Positions 56,851-64,000 of a stretch of 64,000 nucleotides of DNA are shown here, in pieces. Each line of letters begins with the position of its first letter. Position 1 is the first letter of the stretch. The notes under the pieces are model-generated. The model made no database searches. It worked only from the letters and a program-made list of their open reading frames with translations, and was not told the origin of the DNA. The position numbers and the translations under genes were made by a program. The stretch comes from an uncultured Prevotellaceae bacterium (GTDB taxonomy: Bacteria; Bacteroidota; Bacteroidia; Bacteroidales; Bacteroidaceae), in NCBI GenBank assembly GCA_946407895.1, contig CAMJQA010000010.1:1-64000 (forward strand), read 5' to 3'.

Positions 56851-58668
56851 TTATTCTTCCTGCGCCATTATGGTGTTTCGCCACTCGCTTGGCGTGGTAC
56901 CGGTGATGGACTTGAAGGTGCGGAAGAAGTGTGTTTCGCTGGCAAAGCCTGCATCGTAGCTGAACTGTGATACCTTGATGTCGGGGTTCTGGCGTATAAG
57001 CTGCTTGGCGTACTCCACGCGCAGGGTGTTGAGGTACTGGGTGAAGGTGCAGCCCCTGTGCTGCTTGATGCTGTCGGATACGTAGCGGCTGTTCGAGCCC
57101 AGGGCGGTGACTACGTCGGATAGCTTCAGCTCGCTGTTCAGGAACAGCTGCTGTCCCTCCACCAGTTGTCGGATGCGCTCCATCAGCTCCCCGTTCACGA
57201 TGGCCCTGGCCTCTGCCTTGCTCTCCGGGTCGGCATCGGCCTTTGCCTCCGGCTCGCGCTCGGCCTCTGGCCCAGTCTTTGGCCCGGGGTCGGCCTCATT
57301 CGCGGTAGTGGCATCGGGCGCTGTTCCGGGCTGGGGGGCGGCTTCATCGTGGGCATGCCGGCTGCGGCGTTGCCTGAGCTTGACGACGAGGGTGCTGCAT
57401 ACGGCCAGCAGGAGGAGCAGCTGCCACACCCAGGGGGCAGGCCATGCCCGGCGCGCTGAGGCTTCGTCGCCGTCGCCCACACGGAGGCGATAGGCGGCGC
57501 TGAAGGGCTTGAAGTTGTCGTGAATGCTGCCGCCTGCCATGACGAGGTCGCCCTGGGGCGTCAGCACGGGCAGGCTATAGCACGAGTCGGGCAGGGCATC
57601 GGAGCAGTAGAGGCGCAGGGGGGCGGGCTGCTCCTGGCTGGCCCGGGCATAGTCGATGCGCAGCACGTAGAGGTGCATGGCGCTGTCCAGTCCGGTTACG
57701 TAGCCCCGGCCCCTCTGGCGGTCGGCTATGACGGGCGAACAGTAGGTAATCTGGCCCCAGGGGCTCTGCATGGGTATGGGGCATGCGGTGGGCAGCAGTG
57801 AGCACTGTCCGTTGCGCACCTGGGCGATGGCCAGCTGCCCCTCGTCGTTGCTGACGGGCATCAGGTAGGCATACTCGCCCCGGGCCTCGTCGCCCGTCTG
57901 GCTCAGTCCGCTCCAGAAGGGGGCGAGGATGTTGAGCGGCCGCCATTGCCGCATCAGCGGTAGGGGCAGGGGGGGGCCGTGCAGGCGGTCGGCCAGGGTG
58001 TCGCACAGCTTTTCGTCGCGTGCCCCTATGCCGCTCAGCATCAGGGCATTGCCGGGCTCGGTGCGGAAGATATAGGGGATGGCCCGCTGCGTAGTGGCGG
58101 AGCGCACGGGGCGGAAAAACTTACGGCCGTCGAAGAGCTCGATGCTGTCGCGCGCGTACCAGTTGCCGGCTATGACGACCTGTCCGCTGTCGAGCTCCAG
58201 CCCGGAGGCCAGCGTGCGCTTGTGTTCCAGGCATCCGAAGCCCTCGAAGCGGTGCTCGCCGGGGTAGTACATCTCGGCGGGGAAGGTCTGTCCGATGCCC
58301 AGCGGATGCTCGTGCCCTCCGGCCAGGAGCACCTTTCCCCCTCTCAGGGGCAGGCAGAGCCCGTCGTCGTGGGCATAGGTCATGGGCACCACGTGCCATT
58401 CGCCGTCGCTCAGATACTCGGCCGTGGGGGTGGGGATGAAGCCGTTGGTGTGCCCGCCGAAGACGGTTACCTGGCCGTCGAGGCACAGGATGGTGTGCCC
58501 GGCACGCGGCGTGTTCAGGTCGGGCAGGCGCTCCACCAGCAGCTGCTGCACGGGGCAGGGCGTGCCGGGCATTGCCTGGGCCGCTTTCCCGCCGGAGAGC
58601 TCGGGCGCATCGGGGGCCGAGCAGGCCCATAGGGACAGGAGGGGTAGTAGGGGGAAGAGTCTTTTCAT
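56851..58668 (-). CDS. Kelch-propeller sensor - TM - AraC-type HTH hybrid regulator
   Basis: Lipobox-like N-terminus; AGHTILCLDGQVTVFGGHTNGF, GGKVLLAGGHEHPLG; TM VWQLLLLLAVCSTLVV; C-terminal VTALGSNSRYVSDSIKQHRGCTFTQYLNTLRVEYAKQLIRQNPDIKVSQFSYDAGFASETHFFRTFKSITGTTPSEWR. Confidence 0.88.
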   Translation of the reverse strand: MKRLFPLLPLLSLWACSAPDAPELSGGKAAQAMPGTPCPVQQLLVERLPDLNTPRAGHTILCLDGQVTVFGGHTNGFIPTPTAEYLSDGEWHVVPMTYAHDDGLCLPLRGGKVLLAGGHEHPLGIGQTFPAEMYYPGEHRFEGFGCLEHKRTLASGLELDSGQVVIAGNWYARDSIELFDGRKFFRPVRSATTQRAIPYIFRTEPGNALMLSGIGARDEKLCDTLADRLHGPPLPLPLMRQWRPLNILAPFWSGLSQTGDEARGEYAYLMPVSNDEGQLAIAQVRNGQCSLLPTACPIPMQSPWGQITYCSPVIADRQRGRGYVTGLDSAMHLYVLRIDYARASQEQPAPLRLYCSDALPDSCYSLPVLTPQGDLVMAGGSIHDNFKPFSAAYRLRVGDGDEASARRAWPAPWVWQLLLLLAVCSTLVVKLRQRRSRHAHDEAAPQPGTAPDATTANEADPGPKTGPEAEREPEAKADADPESKAEARAIVNGELMERIRQLVEGQQLFLNSELKLSDVVTALGSNSRYVSDSIKQHRGCTFTQYLNTLRVEYAKQLIRQNPDIKVSQFSYDAGFASETHFFRTFKSITGTTPSEWRNTIMAQEE

Positions 58669-58700
58669 CCGTTTCAGGTGTGAGTGGAGGGGTAGGCGTG

Positions 58701-59846
58701 TCAGTACTTGTGCTCTCCGCTTTCCATCTCCTGGCGGGTGATGGGCTTGCGGTCTATGGCCCGCCAGCAGTAGAAGATGTAGGCCAGCACGAAGGGTATG
58801 AGCAGGGAGACGACGCTCATCACCTGCAGCGTGGCGGGGCTGGCGCAGCTGTTGTAGAGATGGAGCGAGCTGTGGGGGTCGGCCGTAGAGGGGTAGAAGC
58901 ACGTGCCGTTCCACCCGGCCAGCAGCAGCAGGGCCGTTACGGTGAGCACGGTGCCCGAGCCGCTCAGCCAGATGCCGCGGCGGAAGGCCCTGACGCGCAG
59001 GGTAAGCAGTATGCCGCAGAGCACGAGCACCACGCCCAGCAGGAACATCCCCATCACGAAGGGCTGCTCGAGCAGGTTGTTCAGATACTTGAGCGGTTGC
59101 ACCGTTACGCGCCCCCAGCTCTCCACGGCCAGGCCGGGCATGGTCACCAGTCGGCCCACGAAGGAGAGGAAGAAGAGCAGGAACAGTATCGACTCGAACT
59201 TCAGGAAGCGGCGGGCGCGGGACTCAACCTCGTCATCGCGTACATTATTTATAAAATACAGCAGGGCAAGCACGCGCGCCAGGAAGAATACGCCCAGGCC
59301 CAGCACTACGTTCCACGGGTTGGAGAGGGCCTCCAGGCCGTGCCATGCGCTGCCCCACGAGGAGACCACGGGGTTGGTGACGTCGCCCAGGCGCAGCTTG
59401 TTTACCGTGAAGTCGGCCCCGGTGAAGAAGGTGGCTACGGCCACGCCCAGCAGGAAGGGGCCCATGAAGCCGTTGACCACCAGCAGGATGCGGTAGCCGC
59501 GGCGGCCCAGCACGTTGCCCACCTTCGACTGGAACTCGTAGCTGACGGCCTGCAAAACGAAGCTCACCAGGATGAGCATCCACAGCCAGTAGGCACCGCC
59601 GAAGCTGGTGCTGTAGAACAGGGGGAACGAGGCGAAGAAGGCGCCGCCAAACGTGACGAGCGTGGTGAAGGTGAACTCCCACTTGCGGCCCGTAGAGTTG
59701 ATGAGCATGCGGCGCTGAGCCTCATCGCGGCCCAGCCAATGATAGAGCGAGTTGCCGCCCTGAACGAAGAGCAGGAAGACAAGCAGCCCGCCAAGCAGGG
59801 AGATGATGAACCACCAATAGAACTGTAGGAAGGTGTATGTAATCAT
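58701..59846 (-). CDS. cydB: Cytochrome bd ubiquinol oxidase subunit II
   Basis: FLQFYWWFIISLLGGLLVFLLFVQGG; GFMGPFLLGVAVATFFTGADF. Confidence 0.94.
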   Translation of the reverse strand: MITYTFLQFYWWFIISLLGGLLVFLLFVQGGNSLYHWLGRDEAQRRMLINSTGRKWEFTFTTLVTFGGAFFASFPLFYSTSFGGAYWLWMLILVSFVLQAVSYEFQSKVGNVLGRRGYRILLVVNGFMGPFLLGVAVATFFTGADFTVNKLRLGDVTNPVVSSWGSAWHGLEALSNPWNVVLGLGVFFLARVLALLYFINNVRDDEVESRARRFLKFESILFLLFFLSFVGRLVTMPGLAVESWGRVTVQPLKYLNNLLEQPFVMGMFLLGVVLVLCGILLTLRVRAFRRGIWLSGSGTVLTVTALLLLAGWNGTCFYPSTADPHSSLHLYNSCASPATLQVMSVVSLLIPFVLAYIFYCWRAIDRKPITRQEMESGEHKY

Positions 59847-59898
59847 ATCGGATAGGGTCTTTATTATGGTTATTATGGTTTATATGTTTTTGTTATAG

Positions 59899-59951
59899 TT
59901 GATCTAGTTGTTCTAGTTGTTCTAGTCTGTCTAGTTTTTCTAGTCTGTCTG
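59899..59951. repeat. Nonamer array (TTGTTCTAG) between cydA and cydB
   Basis: TTGATCTAG TTGTTCTAG TTGTTCTAG TCTGTCTAG TTTTTCTAG TCTGTCTG. Confidence 0.85.
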
Positions 59952-61469
59952 TTTTTGCTCGTTGTCTTGCTCTTCAATCTGTGGGCCCTTCTTAACGACC
60001 CTGAACAGAATGCGCAGCTCGGCTATGAGCAGCAGGGTGAAGATAACAAGGAAGATGAAGAACGTAATGCGCACGGCCGGAGACTGCAGGGCCGATACGG
60101 CGGCGTTGACGGGCAGCAGGTCCTGTATGGCCCAGGGCTGGCGGCCCACCTCGGCGCAGACCCATCCGGCCTGGGAGCAGATATACACCAGGGGGATGCA
60201 CCACACGGCTACCCTGAGCAGCAGGGGCCAGCGGGTGAGCTGCTTCTTATACTGCACGATGACGAGCAACAGGAATACCAGGCAGAACAGGCTGCCCAGG
60301 CCCACCATGATGCGGAAGGCCCAAAAGACCAGGGGCACGGGGGGCACCAGGTCCTGCTTGTCGAGGATATGCCCGTAGCCGAAGTAGGGCATGTTGTCCT
60401 CCAGCTTCTCGCGCATGATGACCGCCTTCTCCGTGCGTCCGGCGGCGCGGGCCAGGCGATACTGCGTCAGGGCATCCAGGGCTATTACGCCGCGGCTCAT
60501 CTTCTCCTCGGCCGAGAGGGCCTTTGTGCTGTCGGGCAGGGTGTAGCCCCCCTCCAGTATGTCGTTTATGCCAGGCACGAAGCCCGTCCACCGGTGGGTG
60601 GCCAGTACGGTGAGCCCGTTGGGTATCTTCAGGTCGCCCACGATAGTGAGCGGTGCATGCTCGCTGCCATCGTAGAGACCCTCGAAGGCAGCCAGCTTCA
60701 TGGGCTGCGCCTTGCCCACCATGACGCCCGAACTGTCGCCCGAGAGCATGACGGCCCCGCAGGCCACCAGCCCGAAGATGCTGCCCACCAGCATGCTGCT
60801 GCGGGCAAAGCGCTCCTCGCGACGGCGCAGCAGGTACCAGGCGCTGATGCCCACCACCACCACGGCACCCGTGAGCCAGCCGGCCGATACGGTGTGGCAG
60901 AACTTAACCACGGCCATGGGCGAGAAGGCTACCTCCAGGAACGAGCCGAAGGAGTTCATCTCATTGCGCACCGTGTCGGGGTCGAAGTGCGTGCCCACGG
61001 GGTACTGCATCCATGCGTTGGCCACCAGTATCCACCAGGCGGAGAAGGTGGCTCCCAGCGTGGTGAGCCACGTGGAGGCCAGGTGGAAGCCGCGGCTCAC
61101 CTTGTTCCAGCCGAAGTACATGACGGCTATGAACGTGCTCTCCATGAAGAAGGCCACTATGCCCTCGATGGCCAGCGGCGCGCCGAAGATGTCGCCCACC
61201 AGCCAGGAGTAGTTGCTCCAGTTCGTGCCGAACTCGAATTCCAGGATGAGGCCCGTAGCCACGCCCACGGCGAAGTTCACGCCGAAGACCTTCATCCAGA
61301 ACTGCGTAACGCGGCGCCAGTATTCATCGCCGCGCACAACGTAGATGGTTTCCATAATGCCCATGATAACGCCCAGCCCCAGTGTCAGGGGGACGAAGAG
61401 CCAGTGGTACATTGCCGTCAGGGCGAACTGTGCCCTCGACCAGTCGATAAGTGATGCGTCCATATTCAA
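59940..61469 (-). CDS. cydA: Cytochrome bd ubiquinol oxidase subunit I
   Basis: WSRAQFALTAMYHWLFVPLTLGLGVIMGIMETIYV; GEGDIWID-independent CydA core FAVGVATGLILEFEFGTNWSNYSWLVGDIFGAPLAIEG. Confidence 0.96.
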   Translation of the reverse strand: MNMDASLIDWSRAQFALTAMYHWLFVPLTLGLGVIMGIMETIYVVRGDEYWRRVTQFWMKVFGVNFAVGVATGLILEFEFGTNWSNYSWLVGDIFGAPLAIEGIVAFFMESTFIAVMYFGWNKVSRGFHLASTWLTTLGATFSAWWILVANAWMQYPVGTHFDPDTVRNEMNSFGSFLEVAFSPMAVVKFCHTVSAGWLTGAVVVVGISAWYLLRRREERFARSSMLVGSIFGLVACGAVMLSGDSSGVMVGKAQPMKLAAFEGLYDGSEHAPLTIVGDLKIPNGLTVLATHRWTGFVPGINDILEGGYTLPDSTKALSAEEKMSRGVIALDALTQYRLARAAGRTEKAVIMREKLEDNMPYFGYGHILDKQDLVPPVPLVFWAFRIMVGLGSLFCLVFLLLVIVQYKKQLTRWPLLLRVAVWCIPLVYICSQAGWVCAEVGRQPWAIQDLLPVNAAVSALQSPAVRITFFIFLVIFTLLLIAELRILFRVVKKGPQIEEQDNEQKQTD

Positions 61470-61507
61470 AGTTCAAAAGTTCAATGTTCAAAGTTCAATG
61501 TTCAAAG
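61465..61507. repeat. Heptad repeat TTCAAAG/TTCAATG at the 5' end of cydA
   Basis: TTCAAAG TTCAAAAG TTCAATG TTCAAAG TTCAATG TTCAAAG. Confidence 0.85.
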
Positions 61508-61509
61508 TT

Positions 61510-61581
61510 GACCTTCGGTCTTCGTCCGTCGCGACTCGGCCATTCGTAAGCAAGCTTCCGATGGCGCTCGCTGCTCCGGAC
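61510..61581. repeat. About 70-bp dispersed element, copy 2 (inverted relative to copy 1)
   Basis: Reverse complement GGAGCAGCGAGCGCCATCGGAAGCTTGCTTACGAATGGCCGAGTCGCGACGGACGAAGACCGAAGGTCAA. Confidence 0.9.
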
Positions 61582-61600
61582 GTTCAATGTTCAAAAAGTT

Positions 61601-61816
61601 TTAATGGCCGTTTTGGGGCCTTGCTAACTGGGTAGCCACGTGCTGCTGCTTCTGCTCGTCGCTCATCCCACGCATGGCGGGGCGGAAGAAGAAGAGGCGC
61701 AGAATGGCAAACATGATGAAAAGCTTCAAGAGGATAAGAGCCCAGAGCGTGCGCCCCAGGGTCATCTGGCGGAAACCGTCCAGATAGAAATGGAAAATAG
61801 TGTTCAGTAAGTTCAT
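61601..61816 (-). CDS. DUF4492 small membrane protein, cytochrome bd-associated
   Basis: MNLLNTIFHFYLDGFRQMTLGRTLWALILLKLFIMFAILRLFFF directly upstream of cydA. Confidence 0.88.
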   Translation of the reverse strand: MNLLNTIFHFYLDGFRQMTLGRTLWALILLKLFIMFAILRLFFFRPAMRGMSDEQKQQHVATQLARPQNGH

Positions 61817-61837
61817 ATTTTCCCTTGTTTCAATTCA

Positions 61838-61972
61838 GGGTGAAGGGCCCGCAAGCCACCACTTAGTGGAGCTGGAGGGGATTGCGCTCGGCTTGGCCGC
61901 TTCGCTAGTCGAAGAACCCTCACGAGGGTGAAAGGCCCGCAAGCCTCCACTTAGTGGAGCTGGAGGGGATTG
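61838..61972. repeat. 47-bp direct repeat of the tmRNA 3' end and flank, separated by the 35-bp dispersed repeat
   Basis: 61838-61884 and 61926-61972 both read GGGTGAARGGCCCGCAAGCCWCCACTTAGTGGAGCTGGAGGGGATTG. Confidence 0.92.
61884..61918. repeat. 35-bp dispersed repeat, copy 3
   Basis: GCGCTCGGCTTGGCCGCTTCGCTAGTCGAAGAACC; same element as 1389 and 2834. Confidence 0.85.
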
Positions 61973-62355
61973 AACCCTCGTCCAAACAGGGAAGTCCTGA
62001 GCTTTCTACACGCTTATCCCAGCCTGAGTTTTCGTGCGCCGGCAAGACCTGGGCCACCAACCGATGCCTTATCCCCAAAGAGCTTCATCCGCCGTGCGGG
62101 GCCAGGACGGACTATCTCCGATTTAGCTGTGCCACTTTGCCTGGGCGCTTCGGAGCCAGAGCCCCAGAGTGACATCCCGTCTCAGCACCTGGTGCCGAGA
62201 TAAAGCCTAGGATCTACTGTACTTCGATCAGGCAGCGAGAGCGTAATTGTTTTCGCCAGATAATTCATTGATGACCATTGATTTAAGTGAGCGACCACCG
62301 ACTCACTGCGTGCTTACACAACACCTCATCCTGCTGTCAAATCCATGTCAGCCCC
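61955..62355 (-). ncRNA. ssrA: Transfer-messenger RNA
   Basis: 5' GGGGCTGACATGGATTTGACAGC; tag ORF 62257-62228 GGCGAAAACAATTACGCTCTCGCTGCCTGA = GENNYALAA*; 3' GGACGAGGGTTCAATCCCCTCCAGCTCCA; acceptor stem GGGGCTG/CAGCTCC. Confidence 0.95.
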
Positions 62356-62377
62356 GGTGAATGTGAGATACATTTCG

Positions 62378-62392
62378 GCTGCAAATATAGGA
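62378..62392 (-). promoter_or_regulatory. -7 box (TATATTTG) of the ssrA promoter
   Basis: Minus strand CTATATTTGCAGCC upstream of tmRNA. Confidence 0.45.
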
Positions 62393-62567
62393 AGATTTCG
62401 TCATGCGTGCAAATATTTCGTGCTTTTTTATCTGTTTGCTTGTTTTTGAGAGGCGAAAAAAGCGTTTTGGCTTGGCGGAATGAAAAAAAACATTGTACTT
62501 TGCAATAATTTGGTGTATTATCTGTTATATTAATATAACTTTGGTTAAATACAGACAAGAAAAGCGA

Positions 62568-63200
62568 ATGATTCAAGCAACCAGCCCTGAACCCCGATAC
62601 CGCGACGGCATGAACGCCGCCGAGCGGGCCGTGAAGCGCCTGTTCGACATCCTGGTCTCGCTTGCGGGCCTGGTGCTGCTAAGCCCCCTGATGCTGTATA
62701 TCGCCGCCAGGGTGCGCTGCAGCGGCGGCCCCGTCATATACCGACAGGAGCGCATAGGGCACAGGGGGAGGCCCTTCACCATACTGAAGTTCCGCACCAT
62801 GCGGCCCGACCATGAGCACGACGGCGTGCCGCAGCTGGCCGTGCAGGGCGAGCCGGACCAGACGGACTTCCAGCGCTTCCTGCGCGAACACCACCTCGAC
62901 GAGCTGCCGCAGCTGTGGAACATACTGGCGGGCGACATGAGCTTCGTGGGGCCGCGCCCAGAGCGACGCTACTTCATCGACCAGATCATGGAGCGCAACC
63001 CCGACTACGAGTACATCTACCTGATGCGGCCCGGCCTGACCAGCGCCGCCACCATCTACAACGGATACACCGACACGATGGAGAAGATGCTCGTACGCCT
63101 GCAGATGGACCTCAACTACCTGCAGCGGCGCTCGCTCATAACCGACATGGGGATACTACTGACCACGGCAAAATACATTCTCAATGGAAAGAAGATTTAA
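62568..63200 (+). CDS. Polyprenyl-phosphate sugar-1-phosphate transferase (bacterial sugar transferase)
   Basis: AVKRLFDILVSLAGLVLLSPLMLYIAARVRCSGGPVIYRQERIGHRGRPFTILKFRTM; HLDELPQLWNILAGDMSFVGPRPE. Confidence 0.95.
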   Translation: MIQATSPEPRYRDGMNAAERAVKRLFDILVSLAGLVLLSPLMLYIAARVRCSGGPVIYRQERIGHRGRPFTILKFRTMRPDHEHDGVPQLAVQGEPDQTDFQRFLREHHLDELPQLWNILAGDMSFVGPRPERRYFIDQIMERNPDYEYIYLMRPGLTSAATIYNGYTDTMEKMLVRLQMDLNYLQRRSLITDMGILLTTAKYILNGKKI

Positions 63201-63204
63201 CGAT

Positions 63205-64000
63205 ATGATACGCAAGATTCTCTTCGCAGCGGTGCTTTGGACAAGTGCCGTCTGCGTCAATGCACAGTCAATGACCGACTCGCAGATCATAAACTTCGTG
63301 AAGCAGGAGCAGGCCAAGGGCAACAACCAGGAGACCATCGTCACCAAGCTGCTGCAGAAGGGCGTCACGCCCGAGCAGCTGCGCCGCCTGAAGCGCAAGC
63401 TGGAGGCCGAGCAGCAGCAACCCGGCGCCCTGGACCTGACAAGCGACCCCACGCAGAACCAGACTGCCAGTCGCCAGCGAAACCGCAACAACCGCCCCCT
63501 GACGGCACAGGAACGACTCGCCCAGCAGCAGAACGGGCGCATGGTGCAGTCGGAGAACGCCTTCCGACGCAGCACGCGCGACGAGCAGCTCGAGCAGCTG
63601 AACCAGGGCGTGGATTTCCTGGACATCGACTCGCTCGTATATTACCAGAACCTGCTGCGCGACGAGAACCAGGTCTTCGGCCGCAATATCTTCAACAACC
63701 CCAACCTCACCTTCGAGCCCAGCCAGAACATGGCCACCCCGGCCAACTACCGCCTGGGCTCGGGCGACGTGGTCATCATCGACGTCTGGGGCGCCAGCCA
63801 GCAGACCTTCCAGGAGACCATTAGCCCCGACGGCGTAGTCGTCATTCCGGGCGTAGGCCCCGTCAAGCTGGGCGGGCTCAGCGTGCAGCAGGCCACGCAG
63901 GCCGTCAAGGACAAGCTCGGGCAGTACTATGCCGACTGCCAGTTCAGCCTCTCGGTAGGCGACACACGCAGCATACAGGTGCAGGTGATGGGCGAGGTGA
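63205..64000 (+). CDS. Polysaccharide export (Wza/SLBB-type) outer-membrane protein, N-terminal part (runs off the right edge)
   Basis: MIRKILFAAVLWTSAVCVNAQSMTDSQIINFVKQEQAKG...NYRLGSGDVVIIDVWGASQQTFQETISPDGVVVIPGVGPVKLGGLSVQQA; no stop before 64000; not in the ORF track. Confidence 0.9.
   Translation, partial: MIRKILFAAVLWTSAVCVNAQSMTDSQIINFVKQEQAKGNNQETIVTKLLQKGVTPEQLRRLKRKLEAEQQQPGALDLTSDPTQNQTASRQRNRNNRPLTAQERLAQQQNGRMVQSENAFRRSTRDEQLEQLNQGVDFLDIDSLVYYQNLLRDENQVFGRNIFNNPNLTFEPSQNMATPANYRLGSGDVVIIDVWGASQQTFQETISPDGVVVIPGVGPVKLGGLSVQQATQAVKDKLGQYYADCQFSLSVGDTRSIQVQVMGEV

Noticed and set aside
59955-61454. 499-aa plus-strand ORF
   Set aside because: Antisense to cydA; H/E/G/A-rich shadow frame
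61601-61816. Novel small membrane protein upstream of cydA
   Set aside because: Matches the known DUF4492 protein commonly found with cydAB in Bacteroidetes
61954-62203. Plus-strand ORFs of 72-77 aa
   Set aside because: They lie on the complement of the tmRNA gene

Overview
The window is a Bacteroidales-type chromosome segment, most likely Prevotella-like. The support is the tmRNA tag GENNYALAA and TAnnTTTG -7 promoter boxes. It is mostly ordinary core genome: arginine operon edge, ECF sigma/anti-sigma/outer-membrane operon, mnmA, ddl, rluD, rpmH, efp, radC, lpxH, HU-like gene, pta-ackA, cdaA, folP, murF, MATE pump, obgE, adk, hpt, nnrD, AICAR formyltransferase, cydAB, ssrA, and the start of an exopolysaccharide locus. 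The unusual signal is in the intergenic DNA. By hand alignment, the spacer between lpxH and an HU-like gene (about 21008-21667) is a continuous 22-bp-phase array of about 30 units. The units fall into several unrelated sequence families but keep one register. The spacer on the other side of the HU gene, up to ackA (about 22175-22438), is also 22/44-bp periodic. The same 22-bp spacing appears in dispersed palindrome-bearing arrays near 8.85, 28.0, 38.15 and 56.6 kb, and related 20-21-bp arrays occur near 2.2 and 8.75 kb. A second class of spacer repeat is built from heptads or nonamers, such as TTATCGG, TTCAAAG, TCTAAAC and TTGTTCTAG. Two dispersed elements (about 35 bp and about 70 bp) are also present. 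One copy of the 35-bp element is translated inside a TonB-receptor-like gene, and another sits between a duplicated tmRNA 3' end. All product names come from reading the translations; no database searches were run.
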